Positions 25,974 through 34,341 of a stretch of DNA of 64,000 nucleotides are shown here, piece after piece; within the stretch, counting starts at the first letter, position 1; each line of letters starts with the position of its first letter. Made by a program: the position numbers and the translations under genes. The DNA comes from Limnohabitans sp. WS1 (GTDB lineage Bacteria; Pseudomonadota; Gammaproteobacteria; Burkholderiales; Burkholderiaceae_C), in assembly GCF_003063265.1 (NCBI RefSeq), contig NZ_NERU01000021.1, positions 1-64,000 on the forward strand, written 5' to 3'. Below the pieces are notes generated by a model. That model made no database searches and was not told where the DNA came from. It saw nothing but the letters and a program-made list of their open reading frames with translations.

Positions 25974-26843
25974 TTAGGCGCTCAATGGCACGGGCAAAAG
26001 GTCTGCTTGTGGCTTGCCCCAGTCCCGCGCCCCTTGCACCACGTCGCCCACCACGATGATGCTGGGGCTTTGCAGGCCTTGCTGGGCCATCGTCTCGACG
26101 AGATCACCCAAGGTGGTCAAGGCTTGGCGTTGCTCAGCCAGGCTGGCGTGCTGCACGATGGCCACCGGTGTTGTGGCGGGCAGGCCTTGCAGCAAGCCTT
26201 GGCGGATGGTGCCCAAGCTGCTCACGCCCATGTAGATCACCAGCGTCAACTTGGCTTGTCGGGCGGTGTGGGCCAGTTGCGGCCAGTCGGTGCCGCTGTC
26301 ACCGGGTTTGGCGTGGCCTGTGACAAACACCACGCCGTGGGCGTGCTCGCGGTGGGTCAGGGGGGCACCCAAGCTGCTCATGCCCGCCAGGCCCGAGGTG
26401 ATGCCGTTGACCACCTCCACGTCAATGCCCGCTTGGCGCAGATGTTCGACTTCTTCACCGCCCCGCCCAAAGATGAAGGGGTCGCCACCTTTGAGGCGCA
26501 CCACATGCTCGCCTTCTTGCACGGCGGTGATCATCAGCTTGTCGATGAAGGCCTGTGGCGTGCTTTTGCAGCCGCCGCGTTTGCCCACATGCACGATGCG
26601 GGCCGTGGGCGATGCGTGTTCGAGCACGGCTTCGTTGACCAGATCGTCGACCAGCAGCACGGTGGCGCGGGCAATGGCTCGGGCGGCTTTGAGTGTCAGC
26701 AGCTCCGGGTCACCCGGGCCTGCACCGACCAGCGTGCATGTTCCTTGGACCACAGAGGGGTCATGGCCGATTCCGTGTGGCGATGGTGCGATCGGGTGGC
26801 GGCGGGTTGGGTGCAAGTCGGAAAACGGTGTGGGAGTGCTCAT
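25974..26843 (-). CDS. cobA: Uroporphyrinogen-III C-methyltransferase
   Basis: 289 residues. It transfers two methyl groups from S-adenosylmethionine to uroporphyrinogen III, giving precorrin-2 for sirohaem or cobalamin. Tetrapyrrole methylase motifs are clear: 'LVGAGPGDPELLT' after a 35-residue N-terminal extension, 'RLKGGDPFIFGRGGEE', 'VVNGITSGLAG' and 'THREHAHGVVFVTGH'. It is the stand-alone form without the CysG dehydrogenase/ferrochelatase part. Its ATG overlaps the stop of the ybiB-like gene by four bases (ATGA at 26840-26843), so the two are translated from one message. No nitrate or sulfite reductase genes are nearby. Confidence 0.92.
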   Translation of the reverse strand: MSTPTPFSDLHPTRRHPIAPSPHGIGHDPSVVQGTCTLVGAGPGDPELLTLKAARAIARATVLLVDDLVNEAVLEHASPTARIVHVGKRGGCKSTPQAFIDKLMITAVQEGEHVVRLKGGDPFIFGRGGEEVEHLRQAGIDVEVVNGITSGLAGMSSLGAPLTHREHAHGVVFVTGHAKPGDSGTDWPQLAHTARQAKLTLVIYMGVSSLGTIRQGLLQGLPATTPVAIVQHASLAEQRQALTTLGDLVETMAQQGLQSPSIIVVGDVVQGARDWGKPQADLLPVPLSA

Positions 26844-27739
26844 GCTTGAACTTCACGCAGGATGTGTTGAACTTGCTGTGCCATGGGTTCGGGCACCGGC
26901 AGCAGGTTTTGCAAAACCAGTTCGATGTAGAGCGCCGTGGCTGCCGCATCGGTGCCAGGCAATTCGGGCATTTTGGCGAGCGAGCCTTCTTGTTGTTCCT
27001 GCACGCGCCAAGTTTGGTGGTTTTTGAACACATCCATGGCCGGTGTGCGCCGGGCATCGGCCACGCTCTCGCCTTCGGTGCCGCGCAGCAGCAGGGCGTG
27101 CTGGCCGGTCAGGGCAAAGGTGGCGGACATGGACTGCAAATATTCGGGGTGCGTGTAGCTGCCCACCACCAAGGCGGGGCCGTCGCAGGGGTTCATGAGC
27201 TTGACCAGGCTGTGCCCAGGGTTGCGCAGGCCCACCACGCGGCGCACGGCCAGCAGCTTGTGCAGCCCAGCATTCAGCACCTCAGTGGGCACAAACACCA
27301 CTTCACCGGCTTTCACGTGGGGCGAGGTGTTGGATGACGAAATGCCCAATTCGACCAACACCGCTTGACTGCCCACGCGTTTGTCTTCGGTGGCTGTGCC
27401 GTGCATCACCACCGCCACACCTTGGCGGGCCAGCAGCAGGGCCAGCAGCGGCGTGAGCACGGGCAGTTTGCGGGCACCGTTGTAGCTGGGCAGCACCACG
27501 GTGTGGGCATGGCCCGAGCGAACTTGGTTCAGCCGAGCGTGTGTGGCGTCCAGAAAACCGGCCATCTCTTCGGGCGTTTCGCCCTTGATGCGCATGGCGA
27601 TGCAAAAAGCGCCCAACTCCAGGTCACTCACCTGTTGGTCAAGGATTTGACCCATCAGGTCAGCGGCTTGCTCGCGACCGAGTGCGCGTGCGCCGTCTTT
27701 GCCGCGTCCGATGTCCTTGATGTAGTGGCTGATACCCAT
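26840..27739 (-). CDS. ybiB: YbiB-family protein (anthranilate phosphoribosyltransferase-like fold)
   Basis: 299 residues from ATG 27739 (MGISHYIKDIGRG). The frame stays open much further upstream to 28297, but that part translates intergenic palindromes, so I reject it. Helical N-terminal domain 'LGAFCIAMRIKGETPEEMAGFLDA' and a phosphoribosyltransferase-like body 'LPSYNGARKLPVLTPLLALLLARQG' match YbiB, a TrpD-like protein known in E. coli as a DNA-binding protein under LexA control; enzymatic activity is doubtful. It is the first gene of an operon with cobA. An inverted repeat ATAAC-N5-GTTAT lies just upstream (27764-27778). Confidence 0.85.
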   Translation of the reverse strand: MGISHYIKDIGRGKDGARALGREQAADLMGQILDQQVSDLELGAFCIAMRIKGETPEEMAGFLDATHARLNQVRSGHAHTVVLPSYNGARKLPVLTPLLALLLARQGVAVVMHGTATEDKRVGSQAVLVELGISSSNTSPHVKAGEVVFVPTEVLNAGLHKLLAVRRVVGLRNPGHSLVKLMNPCDGPALVVGSYTHPEYLQSMSATFALTGQHALLLRGTEGESVADARRTPAMDVFKNHQTWRVQEQQEGSLAKMPELPGTDAAATALYIELVLQNLLPVPEPMAQQVQHILREVQA

Positions 27740-27763
27740 GTGGTTAATTGTGAAGCAAGCTTG

Positions 27764-27778
27764 ATAACTGTTCGTTAT
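27764..27778 (-). promoter_or_regulatory. Inverted repeat upstream of ybiB, possible promoter/operator
   Basis: ATAAC-N5-GTTAT lies 25 bases before the ybiB start codon. Read on the minus strand it also holds a TATAAC box that could be a -10 element. No other support. Confidence 0.3.
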
Positions 27779-27799
27779 ATAGGTATGTCTATTGCCTTT

Positions 27800-27871
27800 T
27801 GTAGGAGCCCCGCCCTCGGGGCGATGGGGGGTGGTCTGCGAGGGTGATCGCGACGAGGGCGTCGCTCCTAC
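27800..27871. repeat. Palindromic element of the 90-bp family, inverted copy
   Basis: This 72-bp palindrome begins TGTAGGAGCCCC and ends CTCCTAC. It is the reverse complement of an array unit, including the inner 'GGTGGTCTGCGAGGGTGATCG' part. CTC in the left arm pairs with GAG in the right arm, as in array units 2 and 5. Confidence 0.88.
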
Positions 27872-27890
27872 GGGGGAAGGCCCCGCATTT

Positions 27891-27915
27891 TGTAGGAGCC
27901 CCGCCCCCGGGGCGA
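27891..27915. repeat. Half-copy of the palindromic element
   Basis: A single arm TGTAGGAGCCCCGCCCCCGG ending GGCGA stands alone between two complete elements. The outer arm and inner part are missing. Confidence 0.75.
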
Positions 27916-27924
27916 TGGTGTTTT

Positions 27925-27996
27925 TGTAGGAGCCCCGCCCCCGGGGCGATTCTTGGTGGTCTGCGAGGGTTATCGCGACGGGGGCGTCGCTCCTAC
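27925..27996. repeat. Palindromic element of the 90-bp family, overlapping a gene end
   Basis: A complete element in the same inverted orientation as the one at 27800, with CCC pairing GGG. It includes the stop codon (27970-27972) and the last codons of the neighbouring minus-strand binding-protein gene. Confidence 0.88.
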
Positions 27997-28686
27997 GGGG
28001 GGCGCCACCATCCCGTGCCGAACCTTGGTGTCGGCACAAGCGGGCGAGGCCCAAAACGCCTGCATGGCCTGCACCGCTTGTGCTTGCACACTGGTCGCCG
28101 CCACACTGCCTGAAAACGTGGTGATGATCTCCACCCCCGGTGGCAGGCCGCCCACGATGGTGATGCCGGGCACGCCCAGCATTTCGCTCAGTTGCTGAAA
28201 GCCCAGCGCCACTTCGCCTTGTGCGATCAGCTGCCCCACGGGCACGCCAGGTTGGGCTTGCACCATGCGGTCTTTGATCTGGTCGGCAATGCCCCAAACC
28301 TCGAACTGCTTGGCCAGTTGCACACCGCTGGGCCCGGTGGAATAGCCCAGCGTGCGGGCCGAGAGGATGGCCGCCTTGAGCGCGGCTTCACTGGAGATGT
28401 CGGGCGCTGGAGCCCCTGCTGGCACCGCCACGGCCACGCTCGATTGCACCAGGTCCACCCGGCTGCCCGCCTGCACATGGCCGCTGGCGACCAATTTGTC
28501 GATGGCATCGCTGGCCAGCATGACGCAGTCAAAGGCTTCGCCCGCTTGCACGCGTTGGGCCGCAGCGACACCGCCCACCGACTCGACCAGCACCTGAACG
28601 TCAGGCGCTTGCGCGTCGTACAGCGCTACCAGGTCGGCCAGCAAGGCCTTGGTGGCCATGGAAGAAATCAGTCGGATTGTGGTCAT
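27970..28686 (-). CDS. Molybdate-type ABC transporter substrate-binding protein, no signal peptide
   Basis: 238 residues from ATG 28686 ([20 protein letters not shown]). It looks like a ModA-like type 2 periplasmic binding fold: '[20 protein letters not shown]', '[19 protein letters not shown]', '[14 protein letters not shown]'. No signal peptide is visible, so it may be cytosolic or the start may be misread. The last eight residues (VGATPPSR) and the stop codon come from a palindromic repeat element, so the original C-terminus was probably overwritten by the repeat. A longer open frame up to 30063 is a shadow of tsaD and is rejected. No permease or ATPase gene is adjacent. Confidence 0.75.
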   Translation of the reverse strand: MTTIRLISSMATKALLADLVALYDAQAPDVQVLVESVGGVAAAQRVQAGEAFDCVMLASDAIDKLVASGHVQAGSRVDLVQSSVAVAVPAGAPAPDISSEAALKAAILSARTLGYSTGPSGVQLAKQFEVWGIADQIKDRMVQAQPGVPVGQLIAQGEVALGFQQLSEMLGVPGITIVGGLPPGVEIITTFSGSVAATSVQAQAVQAMQAFWASPACADTKVRHGMVAPPVGATPPSR

Positions 28687-28712
28687 GGTGAGATGTTGGA
28701 ATGGGGTGAATT

Positions 28713-28797
28713 TGTGGGAGCGACGCCCCCGTCGCGATGGATTCGCGTCGAATGGCGTATGCCAAGGCACCCTCGCGACGAGGGCGTCGCTCCCACA
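28713..28797. repeat. Variant palindromic element (TGTGGGAG ... CTCCCACA)
   Basis: An 85-bp element with arms TGTGGGAGCGACGCCCCCGTCGCG and a near-complementary right arm, lying between the divergent binding-protein and tsaD genes. The outer A of the other copies is G here and its partner T is C, a paired change. The inner loop sequence is unlike the other copies. The central pair is CCC/GAG, not fully matched. Confidence 0.85.
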
Positions 28798-28851
28798 AGG
28801 ATTATCGCCAAGCCCCCTGCGGTGAGCCATGCCCCGCTTAAACTCGCTGCT

Positions 28852-29901
28852 ATGCAAATTTTGGGTATCGAATCTTCTTGCGACGAAACCGGTGTGGCCT
28901 TGGTGGAAACCAAGGGCAGCGCCATGCCGCGTCTGTTGTCCCACGCGCTCTACAGCCAAATCGAGATGCACCAGGCCTATGGCGGCGTGGTGCCCGAACT
29001 GGCCAGCCGCGACCACATCCGCCGGGTGCTGCCGCTGACCCGCCAGGTGCTGGCCGAGGCGGGGGCCACTTTGGCCGACATCGACGTGGTGGCCTACACC
29101 CGGGGGCCGGGCTTGGCCGGGGCGCTCTTGGTGGGCTCGGGCGTGGCCTGTGCGCTGGCGGCATCTTTGGGCAAGCCGGTGCTGGGCGTGCACCATTTGG
29201 AGGGGCATTTGCTCTCGCCTTTTTTGAGTGCCGACCCGCCCGAGTTTCCCTTCATCGCTTTGCTGGTGTCGGGCGGCCACACGCAGCTGATGCGGGTGGA
29301 CGCCGTAGGCCGCTACGAGTTGCTGGGCGAGACGATTGACGACGCCGCAGGCGAAGCCTTTGACAAGTCGGCCAAGCTCATGGGCCTGCCTTACCCCGGT
29401 GGCCCGGGCCTGTCGCGCCTGGCCGAGCAGGGCAATCCTGCGGCCTACAAGCTGCCGCGCCCGCTGCTGCACAGTGGCGATCTGGACTTTTCTTTTGCAG
29501 GCCTCAAAACCGCGGTGCTGACTCAAAGTCAAAAAATCGGCCCTGCCGCCCACACAGAATGCGCTCCCGAGCGGGCCGACCTGGCCGCATCGACCCAAGC
29601 CGCGATTGTGGAGGTGCTGGTGAAAAAGTCGATGACGGCCCTCAAAACCAGCGGCTTGAAGCGCCTGGTGGTGGCGGGTGGCGTGGGGGCCAACCGCGAG
29701 CTGCGGGCTCAGTTGAATGCCGCCTGCGCCAAAGCCCATGTGCGCGTGCACTACCCCGAGTTGCACCTGTGCACCGACAACGGGGCCATGATCGCCATGG
29801 CCGCCGCCATGCGCTTGCAAGCCGGGGCGCAAACGGCCGAGGCGCGTTACAGCTTCGATGTGAAACCGCGTTGGCCTTTGCACGAGCTGGCCGGTTCTTG
29901 A
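28852..29901 (+). CDS. tsaD: tRNA N6-adenosine threonylcarbamoyltransferase
   Basis: 349 residues, normal for TsaD. With TsaB and TsaE it moves the threonylcarbamoyl group onto A37 of ANN-decoding tRNAs. Family signatures: '[15 protein letters not shown]' at the N-terminus, '[11 protein letters not shown]' carrying the two metal-binding histidines, '[10 protein letters not shown]', '[10 protein letters not shown]' and '[10 protein letters not shown]'. I start at ATG 28852 because TsaD proteins begin at this point; the frame upstream to 28192 is an antisense shadow. tsaB and tsaE are not in the window. Confidence 0.96.
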   Translation: MQILGIESSCDETGVALVETKGSAMPRLLSHALYSQIEMHQAYGGVVPELASRDHIRRVLPLTRQVLAEAGATLADIDVVAYTRGPGLAGALLVGSGVACALAASLGKPVLGVHHLEGHLLSPFLSADPPEFPFIALLVSGGHTQLMRVDAVGRYELLGETIDDAAGEAFDKSAKLMGLPYPGGPGLSRLAEQGNPAAYKLPRPLLHSGDLDFSFAGLKTAVLTQSQKIGPAAHTECAPERADLAASTQAAIVEVLVKKSMTALKTSGLKRLVVAGGVGANRELRAQLNAACAKAHVRVHYPELHLCTDNGAMIAMAAAMRLQAGAQTAEARYSFDVKPRWPLHELAGS

Positions 29902-30029
29902 ATCGCCCCAAAACCTGCCGAAACAAGCCCTGCTGGAATGCGGGTTAACCCCATGGCCTGTGCGCTGACTGGTTAAACTTCCGCCCTTTGCTTGCCAGGG
30001 CCGGGTCACGGTCCTGCGCCCCATTTGCC

Positions 30030-31310
30030 ATGTATTCATTGCCTTTTTTCTCGCGCCGCGCATTGCTGGCCTGTGTGGTCACGCTGTGTGGGGTCGGTGC
30101 CCATGCCCAGTCGCCCGCACCCATTCGTTTGGCCTTGATCGAGGGGCTCAGTGGCCCTTTTGCCAATACCGGCGAGTCGGTGGTGCGCAACATTGCTTGG
30201 GCGGTGGAGCGTGTCAATGCCCGGGGTGGCGTCAAGACATCGCAGGGCCTGCGGCCCATGGTGCTGGAGCGCTACGACAGCAAGGGCCAAAGCGAAGAAG
30301 CTTTGTCGGCCCTCAAGTCGGCCATCGACGATGGCGCACAAGTGGTGTTGCAGGGCAACTCGTCGGCCAATGCAGCGGCCCTGATCGATGCCATCAACAA
30401 ACACAATGAGCGTGAACCGGCCAAACGTGTGTTGTTTTTGAATTACTCGGCCGTTGACCCCGCTTTGACCAACGAAAAATGCAGCTTTTGGCACTTTCGC
30501 TTTGATGCGCATGCCGACATGCGCATGGCTGCGTTGATGCAAGTGCTGCGCGAAGACCAACAAGTCCAGTCGGCCTACCTGATCGGTCAAGACTACAGCT
30601 TTGGCCAAGCTGTGCTGCGTGAGGCCAAGCGCCAGTTGGCCGAACAGCGACCCGATGTGAAGATCGTGGGGGACGAGTTGCACCCCATGGGCCGGGTCAA
30701 AGACTTTTTGCCTTATGCGGCCAAGATCAAGGCCAGCGGGGCGCAAGCGGTCATCACCGGCAATTGGGGCAATGACTTGACGCTCTTGGTCAAGGCGGCC
30801 CGTGAGGCGGGCTACGAAGGCAAGTTCTACACCTTTTATGGCAACGCCCTGGGTGCGCCTGCGGCCATTGGCGAGGCCGGTGTGGGCCGGGTGATTGCGG
30901 TGGCCGATTGGCTGCCCAATGTGCCAGGCAAGGCCAGTGAGGCTTTTTACCAAGCCTTTCGCCAGCGCTTTCCCAAACCGGCCGAAGACTATGTCCATGT
31001 GCGCATGCAATTGATGGTGGAGGCTTTGGCCCAATCCATTGAAAAGGCCGGCCACACCGATCCTTTGGCCGTGGCCTTGCAGCTTGAAAAATCCCGTGTC
31101 AGCACCGCCGGGCAAACGGGCCAAATGCGTGCGCAAGACCACCAATTTCAGCAAGGCCTGGTGGTCGGCCTCATGCAACGCCAGGGCACACCGGGCGTGC
31201 CTTTTGATGTGGAGGGCTCGGGTTATGGTTTCAAAGTGGTGCGCCAAATTCCAGCGGAGCAGGCCCGTTTGCCCACCACTTGCAAGATGCAGCGCCCAGC
31301 GGGTGCTTGA
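30030..31310 (+). CDS. LivK-type ABC transporter substrate-binding protein
   Basis: 426 residues. An N-terminal signal peptide is clear (hydrophobic ALLACVVTLCGVG with an AHA cleavage site before QSPAP). The body is a type 1 periplasmic binding fold of the branched-chain amino acid family: 'IRLALIEGLSGPFANTG', 'SVVRNIAWAVERVNARGGV', 'LIGQDYSFGQAVLREAK' and 'YEGKFYTFYGN'. Its ligand cannot be told. No transporter genes are adjacent, so it may be an orphan receptor served by a distant permease. The ATG at 30030 is chosen because it starts the signal peptide; an upstream in-frame codon at 29988 would add a non-signal stretch. Confidence 0.82.
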   Translation: MYSLPFFSRRALLACVVTLCGVGAHAQSPAPIRLALIEGLSGPFANTGESVVRNIAWAVERVNARGGVKTSQGLRPMVLERYDSKGQSEEALSALKSAIDDGAQVVLQGNSSANAAALIDAINKHNEREPAKRVLFLNYSAVDPALTNEKCSFWHFRFDAHADMRMAALMQVLREDQQVQSAYLIGQDYSFGQAVLREAKRQLAEQRPDVKIVGDELHPMGRVKDFLPYAAKIKASGAQAVITGNWGNDLTLLVKAAREAGYEGKFYTFYGNALGAPAAIGEAGVGRVIAVADWLPNVPGKASEAFYQAFRQRFPKPAEDYVHVRMQLMVEALAQSIEKAGHTDPLAVALQLEKSRVSTAGQTGQMRAQDHQFQQGLVVGLMQRQGTPGVPFDVEGSGYGFKVVRQIPAEQARLPTTCKMQRPAGA

Positions 31311-31319
31311 TGGGGCGAA

Positions 31320-31350
31320 CCCCTTCAGGCCCACCCGAAGGGCGTTTTTG
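31320..31350 (+). terminator. Rho-independent terminator after the LivK-type gene
   Basis: CCCTTC (31321-31326) pairs with GAAGGG (31337-31342) and is followed by CGTTTTT. It lies 10 bases after the stop codon. Confidence 0.7.
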
Positions 31351-31389
31351 GCCAATTGAAACAGGATGTAATAAGTCGTCCAACAGTCT

Positions 31390-31403
31390 TTTTGAATTCA
31401 AAA
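31390..31403. promoter_or_regulatory. 14-bp perfect palindrome in AT-rich leader
   Basis: TTTTGAATTCAAAA is a perfect palindrome inside an unusually AT-rich stretch (about 31360-31480) upstream of the orphan gene at 31544. The stretch otherwise holds no gene and probably carries that gene's promoter. The palindrome may be a regulator site; nothing else supports this. Confidence 0.35.
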
Positions 31404-31543
31404 TTGATTATTAAGATGTAAAAAACTTTGAAATCAGTGTTTAAGTGACTTTCCAAAAAAGTCGATATATCTGGTTTTCATCCGCCCCCCATGCGCTGGG
31501 CACATCTTTTTGAACCTGTTTGAACCCCTCAAAGGCCCAAGTC

Positions 31544-32155
31544 ATGACGCTCGAAAATTACTTCAACAGCAGTTTTCAATCCGACGTTGCCAAGTTGCAA
31601 TTTCGCTGGGTCCCTCAAGTGCTCAAAGACATTCTTCAAGACCAGGAGCTGGTGCTGTTTGGGGGCAAAAATTGGTCAACGGTTGAAGAAGACCTGGCCC
31701 TCATCGATCCCGAAAACCGGCCTCAGTTCATACTTTGCCTTTTTGCGCTGGTGGCCACCGACCAGTGCATGCAGTCTTATTTCAAAGCCCACTACGCACA
31801 CTGGCGCAGCCAGACGGGTTACCCCAAATTTGGCTGGACGCGATTTGGCCTTTACAACGAAAACCCATTGAAGCTTCTTTCGGTGCCCGATGTGGCCGGG
31901 CTGGTGGATGTCGGACTCAGCACCGCCTTGCTGCCGGAATTCACGGCCTTTTACCGCCAGCAAATCCAGGATTACGTCCGTCAACACTGCCCCGAACTGA
32001 CGGCCGAGCATTTCTTTGGCCAGTTGTGCCGAGACGCCATTTTTGAGCTGCACGATGGCACGCTGGTGCCCGCATTCAAACAGGCCATGTACACCCTGAT
32101 GCAAGCCGATGCCTGTCCAAGCGATGCCGGTGATGCTTACCTGATGGCGGCCTGA
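31544..32155 (+). CDS. Hypothetical protein, no family recognised
   Basis: 203 residues, starting MTLENYFNSSFQSD. I do not recognise it. It is a soluble, mostly helical sequence with several aromatic-rich runs (SYFKAHYAHWRSQTGYPKFGWTRFGLYNEN) and no signal peptide, membrane segment or metal-binding motif. It stands alone between a terminator and the convergent marR-like gene, with a long AT-rich leader, so it has its own promoter. A TTG at 31520 could add eight residues. Coding statistics look normal for the genome, so I take it as real. Confidence 0.6.
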   Translation: MTLENYFNSSFQSDVAKLQFRWVPQVLKDILQDQELVLFGGKNWSTVEEDLALIDPENRPQFILCLFALVATDQCMQSYFKAHYAHWRSQTGYPKFGWTRFGLYNENPLKLLSVPDVAGLVDVGLSTALLPEFTAFYRQQIQDYVRQHCPELTAEHFFGQLCRDAIFELHDGTLVPAFKQAMYTLMQADACPSDAGDAYLMAA

Positions 32156-32184
32156 GACTGGCCCCTTGCGGTTGACAGGCTGGA

Positions 32185-32205
32185 CAAGGACATGTCGAGT
32201 CCTTG
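32185..32205. terminator. Hairpin between convergent genes
   Basis: CAAGGAC (32185-32191) pairs perfectly with GTCCTTG (32199-32205) between the convergent orphan gene and marR-like gene. There is no T-run, so it is at best a weak or Rho-assisted end. Confidence 0.3.
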
Positions 32206-32227
32206 CCTGAAGATGCCCCCCATCGGC

Positions 32228-32686
32228 TCAGGCCTGTCCCGGCTCAAAAGGTGTGCGGGCCTCGGACTCCAGACCCTGGCAGAGTTTTTCCAGCAAGTGG
32301 GTCAGCGCTTCTTGTTCGTCTTGCGACAGCGGAGACAAAAGCCGATCTGAAGCTTGCTGCGCCAAATGTTGCGCTTGGGCAAACGCCTCCTGCCCTGAGG
32401 CCGAGACCTTGATCGTCCATTTGCGCCGGTCGGTGGTGCTGGCCTGACGGGTCAACCAGCCGCGTGTTTCCAGCCCGCGCACCACATGCAAGACCGTTAC
32501 TTTGTCCAGACCCAAGGCCCGTGCCAAGCGGGCTTGGTCCATGGTTTGGCTGTGCATGAGCATGTGCAAGACGCCGAACTGCGGAGGGGTCAGTTTCAGG
32601 CTTTGGCATTCGTTTTCAAACAAGCCCACCGACAGTTGGTGGGCCCGTCTGAGCAAAAAGCCAGGGCGACGGTACAAGGGGGTCAC
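32228..32686 (-). CDS. MarR-family transcriptional regulator
   Basis: 152 residues, the usual MarR length. It has a winged-helix core 'LTPPQFGVLHMLMHSQTMDQARLARALGLDKVTVLHVVRGLETRGWLTR' followed by the wing 'STTDRRKWTIKVSASG' and the C-terminal dimer helices. It diverges from the aldehyde dehydrogenase gene, and a 14-bp perfect palindrome lies in the shared leader. The likely role is repression of the catabolic operon, relieved by an aromatic or related ligand. The ligand cannot be named from sequence. Confidence 0.88.
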   Translation of the reverse strand: MTPLYRRPGFLLRRAHQLSVGLFENECQSLKLTPPQFGVLHMLMHSQTMDQARLARALGLDKVTVLHVVRGLETRGWLTRQASTTDRRKWTIKVSASGQEAFAQAQHLAQQASDRLLSPLSQDEQEALTHLLEKLCQGLESEARTPFEPGQA

Positions 32687-32766
32687 GGCAGGGCCTCTTC
32701 AAGCGTTCAGGGTTTGACCCAATAGGCGGCATCGGATCGAGGGGTAGCATCTACACGGCTGATATC

Positions 32767-32780
32767 GTTAGCATGCTAAC
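32767..32780. promoter_or_regulatory. Perfect 14-bp palindrome, probable MarR operator
   Basis: GTTAGCATGCTAAC reads the same on both strands. It lies in the 200-bp divergent leader, 80 bases before the marR-like start and about 106 before the aldehyde dehydrogenase start. It is the best candidate site for the adjacent regulator. Confidence 0.65.
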
Positions 32781-32886
32781 CAATAACAGCACGATTGGCC
32801 TCCCCGAAAACCCTTGCCTGGGTGTCTGAAGCTGTCCTGCCACAGGGCGCTTGTTGAACCCCTTGTTCATCGAAATGCCTTGCACC

Positions 32887-34332
32887 ATGCCCATCGCAGA
32901 AAACTACATCTTTGGCCAATGGGTCAAGGACCATGCCCCCGCCCAGCGCGGCGATTCGATCAACCCCGCCACGGGCGAAAAAGCCGCCCAATTTGTGGCC
33001 GCCAGCGTGCAAGAGGTGGACGCAGCCATCGCCTGCGCCCGCACCGCCTTTGAAACCACCACCTGGTCGCAGCAGCCCAAACTGCGCTCGGACGTGCTGC
33101 GCTTGTTTGCTGATCGCTTGGAACACAACAAGGCCCAGGTCGTGCAGACGCTGGTGCAGCTCAATGGCAAGTTACAACGCGAGGCCGAGGGCGAAGTCAT
33201 GGCCGGCATTTCGGAGCTGCGTTATTACGCCGGGCTGGCCCGCAACCTGTTTGGCCGCGTCATCGAGATGGAGCCCGAGGTGTACTCGCACATCGAGCGC
33301 GAAGCCATTGGCGTGGCGGCGATCATCGTGCCCTGGAACGCGCCCGTGACTTTGCTGGTGCGCTCTTTGGCCTCCGCGCTGGCGGCAGGCTGCACCGTGG
33401 TGATCAAGGCCGCGCACCAGACCGCGCTGGTGCACACCCAGGTCATGGCCTGTTTGGTGGCCGACGAGCGCATTCCGGCCGGCGTCATCAACTCCTTCAT
33501 CGAGCAAGACATTGTGGCCACGCAGCACCTGTGTTCGCACCCCGAGGTCGATGTCATCAGCTTCACCGGTTCGACCCATGTGGGCAAGCAAATCGCCTTG
33601 TCCACCGCCAAGAACCTGACCCGCTTGTCGTTGGAGCTGGGCGGCAAAGCCCCGGCCATCGTGCGATCGGACGCCGACTTGACTGCCGCTGTGCGCGGCA
33701 TTGTGGGTGGCGCTTGTGTCATGGCCGGTCAAATGTGCACCGCCATCAGCCGGGTGCTGGTGCACGAATCGGTGGCTGCCGACTTTTCGGCGCAACTGGC
33801 CCAAGCTTTGGCGCAGGTCAAAGTGGGGCCGGGTGACCAGCCCAGCTCGGGCATGGGGCCGCTGATCGATCAGCGCAACCAAGCCCGCTTGCTGGACGAA
33901 GTGCGCGCGGCCGCGCAAGACTGCCGCGTGCTGCTGGCCGGTCGTGTGCCCGATGACACGCCCCGGGGCGGCGCGTTCATCACACCATCGCTCGTGGCCA
34001 CTCAAGACCTGAACAGCCATTTTGTGCAGGACGAAATTTTTGGCCCCTTGGTCACGCTGGAAACCTTTGCCACCGACACCGAAGCGGTGGATCGGGCCAA
34101 CGCCACGCGTTATGGCTTGGCCGCTTCGGTGTGGACCCAGGACCACCGCGCTGCCCGCAAGATCGCCCGGCACATCAAGTTTGGCAATGTGTGGGTCAAC
34201 GCGCACAACCGCTTGTTTGCCGAGATCGAAACCGGCGGCTACCGCCAAAGCGGTTTTGGGCGTTTGCACGGCGTCGAAGGCCTGAACGACTTCATGGAAA
34301 CCAAGCATGTGTTCATGCCCTGCAACGATTGA
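32887..34332 (+). CDS. Aldehyde dehydrogenase (NAD(P)+-dependent)
   Basis: 481 residues from ATG 32887 (MPIAENYIFGQW). It oxidises an aldehyde to the acid. Family motifs: 'IIVPWNAPV', 'SFTGSTHVGKQIA', catalytic Glu250 in 'LELGGKAP', catalytic Cys284 in 'AGQMCTA', and 'FVQDEIFGPLVTLETF' near the C-terminus. The in-frame ATG codons at 32851 and 32875 would add a non-family tail, so I prefer 32887. First gene of the plus-strand catabolic operon; the ThDP enzyme begins nine bases after its stop. The substrate may be the aldehyde made by that enzyme. Confidence 0.9.
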   Translation: MPIAENYIFGQWVKDHAPAQRGDSINPATGEKAAQFVAASVQEVDAAIACARTAFETTTWSQQPKLRSDVLRLFADRLEHNKAQVVQTLVQLNGKLQREAEGEVMAGISELRYYAGLARNLFGRVIEMEPEVYSHIEREAIGVAAIIVPWNAPVTLLVRSLASALAAGCTVVIKAAHQTALVHTQVMACLVADERIPAGVINSFIEQDIVATQHLCSHPEVDVISFTGSTHVGKQIALSTAKNLTRLSLELGGKAPAIVRSDADLTAAVRGIVGGACVMAGQMCTAISRVLVHESVAADFSAQLAQALAQVKVGPGDQPSSGMGPLIDQRNQARLLDEVRAAAQDCRVLLAGRVPDDTPRGGAFITPSLVATQDLNSHFVQDEIFGPLVTLETFATDTEAVDRANATRYGLAASVWTQDHRAARKIARHIKFGNVWVNAHNRLFAEIETGGYRQSGFGRLHGVEGLNDFMETKHVFMPCND

Positions 34333-34341
34333 GCCCCATCG

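Noticed and set aside
27740-28297. N-terminal extension of the YbiB-like frame to 485 codons
   Set aside because: The extension translates palindromic intergenic repeats and the antisense of the binding-protein gene; YbiB proteins begin at MGISHYIKDIGRG.
28192-28851. N-terminal extension of tsaD
   Set aside because: It is antisense to the binding-protein gene; TsaD starts at [14 protein letters not shown].
28687-30063. Extension of the binding-protein frame to 697 codons
   Set aside because: The extra part is antisense to tsaD, whose family motifs are unmistakable.
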